Shown here one piece after another: positions 8,094 to 17,283 of a DNA stretch of 64,000 nt. Where the stretch lies: contig JAFDXG010000038.1 in NCBI GenBank assembly GCA_018268105.1, positions 1 through 64,000 of the forward strand. Reading direction: 5' to 3'. The notes under the pieces are model-generated. The model saw only the letters and a program-made list of their open reading frames with translations, did no database searches and was not told where the DNA came from. Within the stretch, counting starts at the first letter, position 1. Every line of letters starts with the position of its first letter. A program made the translations under genes and the position numbers. Source of the DNA: Bacteroidota bacterium (GTDB lineage Bacteria > Bacteroidota > Bacteroidia > Chitinophagales > Chitinophagaceae).

Positions 8094-8840
8094 TTATGAA
8101 GCAGTTCTCAGGTATGAATTGTTCAATCCGAAACTGGCATCGCGATGCCTGAAGCCTGAACGGATACGACTTAGGCTTTCTTTAGTGATACCAAGAAAAG
8201 AAGCGAGATATGTCAACGGGATACGCTGCAGCGCTTCGGGTTGTTTCTGGGTAAAGTAATGATACCGGTCTGCCGCCTCCATAAACCGTGTTGCAAAAAG
8301 ATTTTCCTGCATTTCCATAATAAACTTGCTCATGATAGTTCGATGCAGTTTATCAACAGAGGCATGCTGACGACTGAGGTTAAGTAATTCCTGGTAGGGG
8401 ATCACACCTATTACGGTTTCCTCCAGGATGTGCATAGTTTCTTTTGCCGGGGTGTTAAATAATATGCTATGTAAAGAAGATATGATGTGGTTATCATATC
8501 CCAGCCAGGTAGTATGTTCTTTTTGTGATGTTTTATGAAAAAGCCGATACGACCCTTTTACAATCACAAAAAGATTGCCACAAAACTGATCCTGTTCAAA
8601 TACATAATCATTTTTCCGGTACTCTTTAAGTGTAATAATACTTTGCAGTGCCTGTTGGCTGGCGTCGTCCAGCGAAGCGTACTGCTGGCAGATGGCTACA
8701 ACCTTCTCCATAGTTCCAGGTTCAATTAATGATATTTTTTTCACGGGGGTAGAAATTAAATTCGATAAAATGGAATTATCATACATTAAACGACCCTGAA
8801 GTGGGATTATTATAAGTTTTGCCACTTTCTCACAAGGCAT
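8094..8840 (-). CDS. Crp/Fnr-family transcriptional regulator
   Basis: Up to 248 aa. A cyclic-nucleotide-binding-like beta-roll (KNDYVFEQDQFCGNLFVIVKG) is followed by a long helix and a C-terminal helix-turn-helix, RIPLTYLASFLGITKESLSRIR. The effector site lacks an obvious cAMP arginine motif, so the ligand is unknown, as in most Bacteroidota members. Family members normally begin near MEKVVAICQQY, which corresponds to the ATG at 8711. The ATGs at 8840 and 8786 add 43 or 25 residues that look unconserved, so the true start may be 8711. The gene stands alone and ends in a strong terminator. Confidence 0.85.
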   Translation of the reverse strand: MPCEKVAKLIIIPLQGRLMYDNSILSNLISTPVKKISLIEPGTMEKVVAICQQYASLDDASQQALQSIITLKEYRKNDYVFEQDQFCGNLFVIVKGSYRLFHKTSQKEHTTWLGYDNHIISSLHSILFNTPAKETMHILEETVIGVIPYQELLNLSRQHASVDKLHRTIMSKFIMEMQENLFATRFMEAADRYHYFTQKQPEALQRIPLTYLASFLGITKESLSRIRSGFRHRDASFGLNNSYLRTAS

Positions 8841-8952
8841 TACCCTATGCTAATTCAAGTTTGCAAAAAACGATTCTATTCTTCGTTCCAGGTTATAATT
8901 TAGGATAAGTACGATTAGAGATAAAGCAGCTTTACTATTAATAGCCAGTAGT

Positions 8953-9600
8953 TTACAAATGCTTAAATCTGCTTATTGTTGCGCGGGGATCTGCAGCTTT
9001 AAAAATAGTGGTGCCTGTTACTAAACTATGTGCTCCGGCCTCAATGATGGACTTTGCATTCTCCAAAGTTACTCCACCATCTACTTCTATGATGGTTGGT
9101 AAGCCCAACTGGTCTATTCTTTGCCGAAGCATTTGTATTTTGCTGAGAGAGTGGGGGATGAACTGTTGACCACCGAAACCCGGATTAACACTCATGATCA
9201 AAACAATATCCAAATCGTGCAGGATATCCTGTAACAACTGCACGGGGGTATGCGGATTGATGGCTACGCCGGCTTTCATACCCAGGGTTTTAATTTGCTG
9301 AACATTGCGATGCAGATGCGGGCAGGCTTCATAATGCACTATCAAATGATCGGCACCGGCAATTTTAAAGTCGGCTGCGTATTTACCTGGCTCTTCAATC
9401 ATCAGGTGTACATCACAGGGTTTGGACGTAGCTTCACGTATCTGGGCAACAACAGGTAAGCCAAAGCTGATATTAGGCACAAAACGGCCATCCATCACAT
9501 CCAGATGAAACCAGTCAGCTTCACTTTCGTTTAGCAGATTACATTCATCCTGCAGCTTCAAAAAATTACAGGCTAATAATGATGGCGCGATGATAGGCAT
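8953..9600 (-). CDS. rpe: Ribulose-phosphate 3-epimerase
   Basis: Interconverts ribulose 5-phosphate and xylulose 5-phosphate in the pentose phosphate pathway. The 215-aa TIM barrel shows the full family signature: APSLLACNF, the metal/acid motif HLDVMDGRFVPN, DVHLMIEEP, HYEAC, MSVNPGFGGQ and IEVDGGV. Length is normal. A -7-like box TATCTTCG (9606-9613, minus strand) ends 5 nt before the ATG, suggesting a very short leader. The gene is not in an evident operon. Confidence 0.97.
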   Translation of the reverse strand: MPIIAPSLLACNFLKLQDECNLLNESEADWFHLDVMDGRFVPNISFGLPVVAQIREATSKPCDVHLMIEEPGKYAADFKIAGADHLIVHYEACPHLHRNVQQIKTLGMKAGVAINPHTPVQLLQDILHDLDIVLIMSVNPGFGGQQFIPHSLSKIQMLRQRIDQLGLPTIIEVDGGVTLENAKSIIEAGAHSLVTGTTIFKAADPRATISRFKHL

Positions 9601-10013
9601 ATCAACGAAGATAATGGATTAAATTAATTTTCACTTTGCCTCTTTTCTGTCGGGATTGTATATAGTTTGATTTTGACAGCATCTTATTTATCAGTATGGA
9701 TTTTAAAATCTTCAACCTCTACCGGTATTTATATTTATTTATAAAAAATGCCACATATTGTATAGGTTGCTTAATCTCATTTTGCTTTATAAGAATAATC
9801 GCAAACTCCCGATTTCCTCCTAATATCATTCACAGGATTCAGTGTCAATTTTTCACTCAAGCCCATGAGCTAAACAGATATAGCTTTGCAATATATTGAT
9901 ACTGGTTGCATGCAGCACTTATTATCAAAGTATCAGCAAATACGGATTGGTATATCGGGATAAATTGGCAAAACTTTTGTACTTGTTAATATGATCTAAA
10001 CTTTAAAAGTCAG
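9601..10013. other. Intergenic region, no gene supported
   Basis: 413 bp between rpe (leftward) and the BNR protein (rightward). AT-rich, with promoters expected for both. A 67-codon frame at 9696-9899 has no signal peptide, motif or convincing composition and is treated as chance. No structured RNA or repeat was recognised. Confidence 0.6.
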
Positions 10014-12848
10014 ATGAGATATATAAAAGACCAACTGCAATGTTTCACAAGCTTAATACTGCTAACATTTGGTTGTTCATATTGTCTGTTTGGTCAACCC
10101 ACTTCCTGGGAAAGCCGAGGTGTTGGGGGTGGTGGCAGTCTTTTTTTCCCTTCGATTAATCCCGCAAATGATAATGAGTTTTATATTACCTGTGATATGA
10201 GCCAGCTTTTTCACAGTACAGATTTCGGATTAAGCTATACTCAGATACCTTTTACAAAACTGCAGACCGGCAGTACTTCCACTTATGAATTTACAGGCAA
10301 CCCTAATATAGCTTATTGCACAGCCAACGATGGTAATATCAATTATGGAGTGCGTACTTATGATGGTGGTGCGAACTGGGTTGCATTACCGGGTAATCCT
10401 AAGCCTGATGAAAACGTATATGCTTTAAAAGCTGATTATTCTAATCCGCAAAGAATAATTTTAGGATATTATGGTTCAATATATATATCAAACGATGGAG
10501 GCAACAATTTTTCTCTGATAAAACAAGCTGCAGATAATGGTGTGGGTATTCAGATCGCTGGTGTTTTTTTTGATGCTGCTGATATTTATGTTGCTACCAA
10601 TGAAGGCGTGCTTTACTCTTCAAACGGTGGGGCATCTTTTTCAATGATGATAGTATCCGGAATGCCGGGAGACCAAACTATTTTTTCTTTTGCTGGCGCT
10701 AAGGAGGGGAACACATCAAGATTCTTTTGCATCACTATAACCTCGGCTGATTTTTATGTTGGAATCAATCCCTGGGAGTATTATGGATTGATCAAAGGAG
10801 TATATGCAATGGATGCGGGAACTAATACATGGGTTTCTAAAACAAGTGGTATAGATATTAACAGAGATTTTATGATGTACCTGAGTATGGCAGCCAACAA
10901 TATTAATACGGTATATCTTGGGGGAAGTGATGGAACAACCGGGGGAAACAGTGTATTAAAAACAACAGATGCCGGGAATACCTGGACAAGAATCTTTAAT
11001 ACGGTGAATAATCAAAATATCATCACAGGATGGGAAGGACAAGGCGGTGATCGTGGCTGGGGTTATGGGGAGAGTTGTTTTGGTATTACAGTGGCCCCTG
11101 GCAATGCGGATAAAGTTTTGTTTGGTGATTTTGGTTTTGTACATAAAACCGATAACGGCGGGGTTACCTGGAATCAGGCATATATTAACACCAATGATCA
11201 GCATCCTGCAGGTTCAGCTACACCTCCCAATAAATATTATCATAGTATAGGATTAGAAAATACATCTGTATGGCAAATACATTGGCAGGATGCAAATAAT
11301 ATGTTTGCGGCTTTTTCAGATATCAGAGGGTTGAGAAGTAAAGACGGGGGGAATAGCTGGGGTTTTGATTATACCGGACATTCAGCCAATACTATGTACA
11401 GAATTGTAAAACATAATTCCAACACAACTATGTTTGCGGCAACTTCCGGTGTGCATGATATGTATCAAAGTACACGGCTGAAAGATGATCCTCTTGACAA
11501 TAATGATGGTGGTGGTAAAATTATCTATTCAACTGATAATGGTGCAAACTGGCAATTACTGCATCAGTTTAATCACCCGGTATTTTGGGTAGCCACCGAC
11601 CCTAATAATGATAATCGTTTGTACGCAAGCGTTATAAATTACAGCAATGGTACAGGAATAGGCGGGATATGGACAACTAATGATTTGAATAATCTTGGAA
11701 GTGCTGTGTGGACAAAATTGCCAGCCCCACCCCGTACCCAGGGGCACCCCGCAAGTATAGTAGTGCTCAATGACGGGAAAGTAGTATGTACATTTTCGGG
11801 GAGGAGAGACAATAACGGTGCTTTCACTACAAGCTCAGGTGTTTTTTTGTATGATCCTGCAACTAATACCTGGTCTGATGTTTCAGACAGTGGGATGTAC
11901 TATTGGACTAAAGATATTGTTATTGATCCGGCAGATGCTTCGCAAAACACCTGGTATGTAGCAGTATTCAGCGGCTGGGGCGGAGCACCCAACGGTAAAG
12001 GCGGGTTATATCGCACTACTAATCGCGGAGCAAACTGGACAAAACTGACCGGTAATCAGTTCGACAGAGTTACTTCCATTACATTTAATCCTGCACAAAA
12101 TAATGAAGCCTACCTCACTACTGAAATGCAGGGATTGTGGAGAAGCGTTAATATACATGATGCATTACCTCAATGGTCATTGGTAGATAATTATCCTTTT
12201 CGCCAGCCGGAACGTATTTTTTTTAACCCTTATAATCCAGATGAAGTTTGGGTGACAAGTTTTGGCAATGGTATGAAATTGGGGAAACTTTCGGGTGTGT
12301 TGCCTATTCAGTTATTATCATTTTCAGGCAGCAGAACTAACAATACTTCAATGTTATCCTGGTCAACCGCTAAAGAAGATATTGGTGACAATTTTACTAT
12401 TGAAAAAAGCGCTGACGGCATTCATTTTTATAGCATCGGGAAGATAGCAGGTAATGGAGGCGTTAATAATCTATATCAGTGGAAGGACACAACAATACAG
12501 CATGTAATTTATTATCGTATTAAAATAACTACTGCTTCAGGTAAAAGTATTTACAGTAAAGTCATCCGACTTACCGGTAGCAGAGATGCCAATAGTTATA
12601 TCAGGGTAAAACAGAATCCTGTAAGACAGCATATTTTACTGGAAGTGGCTTCGGAAAAACAGGACCGCATCAATATCCAATTATTTGATTTAACAGGGCA
12701 GATTATACTGAATCAGTCCCGTCAGGTACAAAAGGGGATTAATCAGATGCAGATAAATATATCATCTCCATTACCCAGAGGTATTTATGGTTTAAAGATA
12801 AATACAGGTACTATAGATACTGCTTTCAGCATAATGATTGTTGAATAA
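10014..12848 (+). CDS. T9SS-exported BNR-repeat/sialidase-fold beta-propeller protein
   Basis: A 944-aa protein with an N-terminal signal peptide (to about residue 28, LFGQ). Many BNR/Asp-box-like turns are visible (TYDGGANWVAL, SNDGGNNFS, KTTDAGNTWTRI, KTDNGGVTWNQ, STDNGANWQLL, TNRGANWTKL), giving a double propeller like GH74 xyloglucanases and VPS10-type proteins. A beta-sandwich linker follows (about 760-860), and the last 80 residues are a T9SS type A sorting domain (QNPVRQHILLEV ... LPRGIYGLKI). It is therefore secreted or attached to the cell surface. A GH74-like glycan function is plausible, but catalytic residues were not confirmed; adhesion is an alternative. Monocistronic. Confidence 0.85.
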   Translation: MRYIKDQLQCFTSLILLTFGCSYCLFGQPTSWESRGVGGGGSLFFPSINPANDNEFYITCDMSQLFHSTDFGLSYTQIPFTKLQTGSTSTYEFTGNPNIAYCTANDGNINYGVRTYDGGANWVALPGNPKPDENVYALKADYSNPQRIILGYYGSIYISNDGGNNFSLIKQAADNGVGIQIAGVFFDAADIYVATNEGVLYSSNGGASFSMMIVSGMPGDQTIFSFAGAKEGNTSRFFCITITSADFYVGINPWEYYGLIKGVYAMDAGTNTWVSKTSGIDINRDFMMYLSMAANNINTVYLGGSDGTTGGNSVLKTTDAGNTWTRIFNTVNNQNIITGWEGQGGDRGWGYGESCFGITVAPGNADKVLFGDFGFVHKTDNGGVTWNQAYINTNDQHPAGSATPPNKYYHSIGLENTSVWQIHWQDANNMFAAFSDIRGLRSKDGGNSWGFDYTGHSANTMYRIVKHNSNTTMFAATSGVHDMYQSTRLKDDPLDNNDGGGKIIYSTDNGANWQLLHQFNHPVFWVATDPNNDNRLYASVINYSNGTGIGGIWTTNDLNNLGSAVWTKLPAPPRTQGHPASIVVLNDGKVVCTFSGRRDNNGAFTTSSGVFLYDPATNTWSDVSDSGMYYWTKDIVIDPADASQNTWYVAVFSGWGGAPNGKGGLYRTTNRGANWTKLTGNQFDRVTSITFNPAQNNEAYLTTEMQGLWRSVNIHDALPQWSLVDNYPFRQPERIFFNPYNPDEVWVTSFGNGMKLGKLSGVLPIQLLSFSGSRTNNTSMLSWSTAKEDIGDNFTIEKSADGIHFYSIGKIAGNGGVNNLYQWKDTTIQHVIYYRIKITTASGKSIYSKVIRLTGSRDANSYIRVKQNPVRQHILLEVASEKQDRINIQLFDLTGQIILNQSRQVQKGINQMQINISSPLPRGIYGLKINTGTIDTAFSIMIVE

Positions 12849-12890
12849 TGTTTGTTCTGGTAATGCATTAATGGTGTCAGAAATTTAATA

Positions 12891-13691
12891 TCAACGGTTA
12901 TTCCTTGCCTCAGCTATGGCATCTTCCAGGCTAAAATATAAACCAACGGTATAACGATAGGGGCTGTAGTGCCATTGCACGCTTGTCATTTCTTCCGCAA
13001 TTACCATTTGCAGTTGGACTTTGAGAAACTTATAACCGGTTCTTACAGTAAAGGAAGGTTCAACAAAACCATAGTTAGTATTATCAATACGACGTCCGCC
13101 ACTATTGATTAGATTTTGTTGCAAAAGATAGTCATTATCTCTTCCTTTAGTATCTAAGTGGTGATACTTTACATTTACCAGGCGGAGATTGAAAGCAGCA
13201 TCAAATGCCGGTGAGCGAAGGCCGATACCCGGCTGCAGGAAAATACGGTTCATCCGGATATCTATATCACCTGTGATTTTACCATAACCATACCCTGCAT
13301 AGCAATCCAAAACCATTTTAAATTTTTTTCCTTTAGCATAATAGCCGCCGGCTCCAAATTCTAAAAAGTGAGACTTGCTGTCTACATTTCCTGAAACGAA
13401 GTCGGGATTGTCGGCGATATATTTAGTTGTACTGTAATTTGCTATAATGCCCAGGTGCTTAATAGGAGATACCGAGCCCTGAAGATCAAAAGCATAACGG
13501 GTTCCGGAATATTCAATATCATTATCTATATTGTTGCCGCCTCCAATACTGCCGGCAACATTCAAATGTGCCTGTCCGGCATCAGTAAATAAAGGTGCAT
13601 TCACCCCATTGGGTTTATAATAATAACGGTTGCAGCTACTGCCAACAATCAGAATAGCAGTCAGGATAAGTAATGCTGATATGAATTTCAT
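12891..13691 (-). CDS. Lipoprotein, predicted outer-membrane beta-barrel-like, unknown function
   Basis: A 266-aa protein starting with a lipoprotein signal (lipobox VGSSC, Cys about 20). The mature part is rich in alternating hydrophobic/polar strands with Gly and Tyr/Phe (FLEFGAGGYYAKG, DCYAGYGYGK, VNVKYHHLD), as in small outer-membrane barrel or porin-like proteins of Bacteroidota. No catalytic motif is visible. It lies 78 bp downstream of the sialidase-aldolase-oxidoreductase operon on the same strand and may be read with it, or stand alone. Confidence 0.75.
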   Translation of the reverse strand: MKFISALLILTAILIVGSSCNRYYYKPNGVNAPLFTDAGQAHLNVAGSIGGGNNIDNDIEYSGTRYAFDLQGSVSPIKHLGIIANYSTTKYIADNPDFVSGNVDSKSHFLEFGAGGYYAKGKKFKMVLDCYAGYGYGKITGDIDIRMNRIFLQPGIGLRSPAFDAAFNLRLVNVKYHHLDTKGRDNDYLLQQNLINSGGRRIDNTNYGFVEPSFTVRTGYKFLKVQLQMVIAEEMTSVQWHYSPYRYTVGLYFSLEDAIAEARNNR

Positions 13692-13769
13692 AGTAAAAAA
13701 TTGAAGAATTATACACTGGATGTAATGATTCTTAATTTATACTATACGCTGCATGAAGTTGGAAATATT

Positions 13770-14762
13770 CTAATGCTTTTGTACGGCTGTAATCCAGTCC
13801 AGTATAAGATTGGCTCTTGCACCGGTTTCTCCTGTGCTTGGGCATTTCCCTTCACCTCTCAATTCCTGTACTATTGTTTGCAGTAATGGCTGTTGTACGT
13901 GCGGCGGATAAGGTGTGTCATACTCCTGTATGCCCTCTGGGGTTTCAACTTTAATAATGCTGCTCTCAAAAAAAGAAAAAATAATTTTTCCTTTTGAACC
14001 GATAATCTGGGATTGATCAATACGCTGCTCTTTATTAATAGTATAGCACCAGCTTCCATTACCCACGATTCCATTTTCAAATTCAAAATTAGCGACCACC
14101 ACATCATCTGCGGGGTACATACCTGCCTGGTTGCGTGATATACCTTTAGCATATTTTATCGGCCCAAATGCATACTCTAAAAAATCAAACTGATGAGATG
14201 CGAGATCGTGAAAATGCCCGCCACCAGATATTTCAGGAAACACCCGCCAGCGTGGCTGGGGATTATCACCCACTTCCTCGTCGTATGGCTGCCAGTGTAA
14301 ATGGATATTGATCAAGCGTATATCGCCTATCACTTTTTCGTCAATCAGTTTTTTCAATCTTACAAAATAGGGTAGGGTACGCCGGTAGTATGCCACAAAA
14401 ACCGGCACACCTGCCTCTTTCCCAAGGCGATTAATTTCAGCACATTCTTCATGATTTCTTGCCATGGGTTTTTCTATATACACCGGCTTGCCTGCTTTTA
14501 TGGCTTTAGCAGCATACTCAAGGTGCACATCTGGAGGTGTGGCAATATAAACAGCGTTCACTTCCGGATCGTTAATCAGGTCGTCAACATTTGTGTACCA
14601 CCGCGGCACATGATGTCTTTTTGCATAATCCGCAGCTTTTTCCTCCTTACGTGCCATCACTGCTACTAATGAGGCATGTGGCACTTTATTAATACCAGGA
14701 GCGCCACTTTTTCTTTCGGTAACATTTCCACAACCTATCATTCCCCAACGTATTTCTGCCAT
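13770..14762 (-). CDS. Gfo/Idh/MocA-family NAD(P)-dependent oxidoreductase
   Basis: A 330-aa sugar dehydrogenase. The N-terminal Rossmann fold has GMIGCGNVTE (about 6-15), then AVYIATPPDVH and the catalytic-lysine motif YIEKPMARN. The C-terminal substrate domain has GGGHFHDLASHQFDFLEY, with the catalytic His/Asp region. There is no signal peptide, so it is cytosolic. It is the last gene of a three-gene set (BNR sialidase, HpcH/HpaI aldolase, this gene; gaps 15 and 33 bp), which suggests it oxidises or reduces the sugar or acid released by the secreted enzyme. Substrate not visible. Confidence 0.9.
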   Translation of the reverse strand: MAEIRWGMIGCGNVTERKSGAPGINKVPHASLVAVMARKEEKAADYAKRHHVPRWYTNVDDLINDPEVNAVYIATPPDVHLEYAAKAIKAGKPVYIEKPMARNHEECAEINRLGKEAGVPVFVAYYRRTLPYFVRLKKLIDEKVIGDIRLINIHLHWQPYDEEVGDNPQPRWRVFPEISGGGHFHDLASHQFDFLEYAFGPIKYAKGISRNQAGMYPADDVVVANFEFENGIVGNGSWCYTINKEQRIDQSQIIGSKGKIIFSFFESSIIKVETPEGIQEYDTPYPPHVQQPLLQTIVQELRGEGKCPSTGETGARANLILDWITAVQKH

Positions 14763-14795
14763 AATTTTCTTTTTTAAATCTATCCATTAAAGATA

Positions 14796-15623
14796 TTAAA
14801 CAACCGGTACATCATCTGTGCCACCGGATATTCCGGCGTCACCTACTGCTTTTTTAATATAGGCAATATCACCGTTGAGTTTTTGACTAAACAATGCAAT
14901 ATCTGAACTATGAACAATTATATCTGCACCTTCTTTTATCCATTGCACCTGTCTTTCGGGGGCAAGTGAAAAATGGATGCCGATAGAAAGTCCTTTGTTC
15001 CTTGTGGTATGAATGATTTTTTTTACTGCTGTTTCAAATTCCGGTTGATCATATTGCTCTGGAATACCGAGGCTGATAGACAAGTCATGTGGTCCAATAA
15101 ATACGGCGTCTAATCCCTCTATGCTCAGCAGAGTATCAAGATTTTCAAGTGCCGGAACACTTTCAATATTAGCAATGCAGATATTGCCTTTGTTATAATT
15201 AGCCAGGTACTGTTTCATTTCGGCCGACAATACATGTTCGCCGTGTAATACTTTTTGCAAAATCTTCCCTTTCAGCGGACGGAATTTTGTAGCACCAACC
15301 AATTCTCGGATCTGATCTGCAGTTTCGAGGTAGGGAGCAATAACACCTTTGGCACCTGCATCAATACACTGACAGGCCAGAAAAGGATCCGGCGCAGGAA
15401 TACGAACTATTGGCGTAATGCCATAAGCCAGCATAATCTGGCACATGCGTGTCATATCTGCTCTGTTCAATGGAATATGTTCAGTATCTATAAATGCAAA
15501 ATCTAGGGCCGCTTTTGAAAAAATAATGGGCCAGTTGGGTGAGACAGAAGTAAAACAAGTGCCATATACCCGGTTCCCTTGTTTTAGTTTTTCTAATAGG
15601 CTGATGTTATTTGTACTGCTCAT
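14796..15623 (-). CDS. HpcH/HpaI-family aldolase
   Basis: A 275-aa TIM-barrel class II (metal-dependent) aldolase. Typical parts are FAFIDTEHIPLNR, TPIVRIPAPDP, AGAKGVIAPYLETADQ, ANIESVPAL (metal Glu) and VFIGPHDLSISLG. Family members cleave 2-keto-3-deoxy sugar acids or 4-hydroxy-2-oxo acids to pyruvate and an aldehyde. Placed between a sialidase-like gene and a Gfo/Idh dehydrogenase, it probably completes breakdown of a sugar acid. The exact substrate is unknown. Confidence 0.9.
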   Translation of the reverse strand: MSSTNNISLLEKLKQGNRVYGTCFTSVSPNWPIIFSKAALDFAFIDTEHIPLNRADMTRMCQIMLAYGITPIVRIPAPDPFLACQCIDAGAKGVIAPYLETADQIRELVGATKFRPLKGKILQKVLHGEHVLSAEMKQYLANYNKGNICIANIESVPALENLDTLLSIEGLDAVFIGPHDLSISLGIPEQYDQPEFETAVKKIIHTTRNKGLSIGIHFSLAPERQVQWIKEGADIIVHSSDIALFSQKLNGDIAYIKKAVGDAGISGGTDDVPVV

Positions 15624-15638
15624 AGTTATTTGTTTTTT

Positions 15639-16814
15639 TTACTTTGTCATTTTTACCGGATCAACCACTACATATTTAATTGACTTTGTTTTATCGCCGG
15701 AGTGATAAGAATAAGTCATGTGTAGCAGTCCGTCTGCGGCTTGTATAAGACTGGGATAAGAATAGCCCCCTTCATTTTTGGGATGATCCTCTATCCTTGT
15801 TTTCCATTTCCAGGTTTTGCCCTCATCATCTGAGAGGTATAGGCTAAGTTTATATCTGCCATCGTCAATATCATTTCCAAGAAAAGCCCATTTGCCGTCT
15901 TTCAATACACAAAGTTCTACACTGGCTGTATTGGGGATATTTGTTTTTACTGCCGCAGTCCAGCTATCGCCATTATTTTTCGATTCGCTACGCTGCACCC
16001 GGGCAGGATCATCACCACTGTCACGCATAAATGCTACTATAGTACCATCCTTTTTTTGTGCCAGGGCAGGTTGTATTGGTCCACGGCCTACAATTGGCAA
16101 ACCGGGACGCCAGCTTTCACCGTCATCATCAGATATTGCCGTTATTGAAAAGTTGAAGCCATCGGAATACAAAGGTAAAAGCAGTCTTCCGCTTGTGGTG
16201 AACAATGGTTTTATTCTCGTCATCCAGCCAATACTTCTTTTTTTAGGATCTATGGCGGCTTCAGCAATCAACTTATCGTAGGGTTGAGCATATTCAGACC
16301 ACGCATGTCCGTCATCCGGAAGTTCTTTAAGCCTTGTTGCTACTTCAGTAGCAAATTCATCCCCCGGTTTCAATAAAATATTGTCCTGCCAGTTCCATAC
16401 AGGTGGCCCTGTTTGAAGATAGTTTTTTGAAGTTTTGTAACGTAGAATAGAAAACTCCCAGCGATTAGCCTGTACAGCAATCCATACGAGGAAAAGCTTA
16501 CCACTTCTATTGAGAAATAATACCGGGTTGCAATCCGGGAGTCCCGGGGTATCTGCCAGTATAAAAGGTGTACTCCATTTCTTTTGTCCTTTTTTTAACC
16601 TGGCGCCCATAATTTTTACATCATCCGCAGTTTTTTCACCGCTTCCATAAAACCATGCTGCCAGATAATCTCCGTTGGGCAAAGCCACAAGGCTGCTGCC
16701 ATGTACATGTTTTTCCTGCAGGGGAAAAATGATCATGGAATTCACTATGGGCGACTGTGCAAAAACAGTTACAGCTATAAAAAGACAAATGATGAAAGAG
16801 AGCGATTTTTTCAT
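15639..16814 (-). CDS. Secreted sialidase-fold (BNR_2) exo-glycosidase-like protein
   Basis: A 391-aa protein with a clear signal peptide (residues 1-19, VFAQ). It has Asp-box turns SDDDGESWRPG, SKNNGDSWTAA and SDDEGKTWKWK and the six-bladed sialidase layout (ALPNGDYLAAWFYGSGE near the N-terminus, LIQAADGLLHMTYSYH near the C-terminus). The same fold includes sialidases and also uronate or rhamnose lyases/hydrolases. It is the first gene of an operon with an aldolase and an oxidoreductase. Release of a sugar acid in the periplasm followed by cytosolic cleavage is a coherent reading, but true sialidase activity is not shown because no nanA/nanE-type genes are present. Confidence 0.8.
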   Translation of the reverse strand: MKKSLSFIICLFIAVTVFAQSPIVNSMIIFPLQEKHVHGSSLVALPNGDYLAAWFYGSGEKTADDVKIMGARLKKGQKKWSTPFILADTPGLPDCNPVLFLNRSGKLFLVWIAVQANRWEFSILRYKTSKNYLQTGPPVWNWQDNILLKPGDEFATEVATRLKELPDDGHAWSEYAQPYDKLIAEAAIDPKKRSIGWMTRIKPLFTTSGRLLLPLYSDGFNFSITAISDDDGESWRPGLPIVGRGPIQPALAQKKDGTIVAFMRDSGDDPARVQRSESKNNGDSWTAAVKTNIPNTASVELCVLKDGKWAFLGNDIDDGRYKLSLYLSDDEGKTWKWKTRIEDHPKNEGGYSYPSLIQAADGLLHMTYSYHSGDKTKSIKYVVVDPVKMTK

Positions 16815-16877
16815 GACTAAAATAATATGTGTAAGCTGAAATTATAGAGCGTGTTGTGTAACGTGCATACTCAAACG

Positions 16878-16960
16878 GTGAATAGTGAATAGTGAGTAGT
16901 GAAATTTGAAAGTAGAGCAAGCTGTAATCTAAAAAACCTAAACCATAAATCTGAAATATC
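16878..16960 (-). repeat. Degenerate heptanucleotide tandem repeat between cbpM and the sialidase gene
   Basis: On the plus strand the units GTGAATA, GTGAATA, GTGAGTA, GTGAAAT, TTGAAAG (16878-16912) run at exactly 7 nt; a second, related stretch with CCTAAAC/CATAAAT/CTGAAAT follows to about 16960. In the minus-strand transcript leaving cbpM, a GGTGATA...TTTAGG arm comes first and a ...CACTATTCACC arm second, so a long imperfect hairpin could form. It begins about 6 nt after the cbpM stop. Confidence 0.6.
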
Positions 16961-16965
16961 ACCCT

Positions 16966-17274
16966 TTAAATTGACGTATTATCTTCGTCATCACCTAATA
17001 CCAGTAAACGCTTACGAAGATATTGATTTTGCTGCTGCAAGTCTCTTACTTTCATGAGCAGATTGGCAATAGCATCAATGCCCTCTATATTAATATTGAG
17101 GTCATAATGCAACCGAATAAATTTTTCCAGATCATTCAATTGTTCCGTATATAAATATGTTGTTTCGGCAACTGTGGTAATTTCAATAAGCCCAAAATCG
17201 TAAAGGGCCTGAATGAATGATGATTCTACGTTGTATTGCAAGCAACATTCTTCCCTGCTGATAAGATCCTGCAT
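16966..17274 (-). CDS. cbpM: Chaperone modulator CbpM-like protein
   Basis: A 102-aa MerR-like helical protein (ISREECCLQYNVESSFIQAL at the N-terminus; LEKFIRLHYDLNINIEGIDAI in the middle; a C-terminal coiled coil DLQQQNQYLRKRLL). CbpM binds the J-domain of CbpA and restrains its co-chaperone activity. It lies 9 bp after the cbpA-like gene, the usual arrangement of the pair. Confidence 0.88.
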   Translation of the reverse strand: MQDLISREECCLQYNVESSFIQALYDFGLIEITTVAETTYLYTEQLNDLEKFIRLHYDLNINIEGIDAIANLLMKVRDLQQQNQYLRKRLLVLGDDEDNTSI

Positions 17275-17283
17275 AAAAATGAA

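Noticed and set aside
9696..9899. 67-codon frame in the rpe-BNR gap
   Set aside because: No signal, motif or ribosome site; AT-rich chance frame.
15817..16281. 154-codon frame opposite the sialidase gene
   Set aside because: Shadow of the real minus-strand gene; no independent support.
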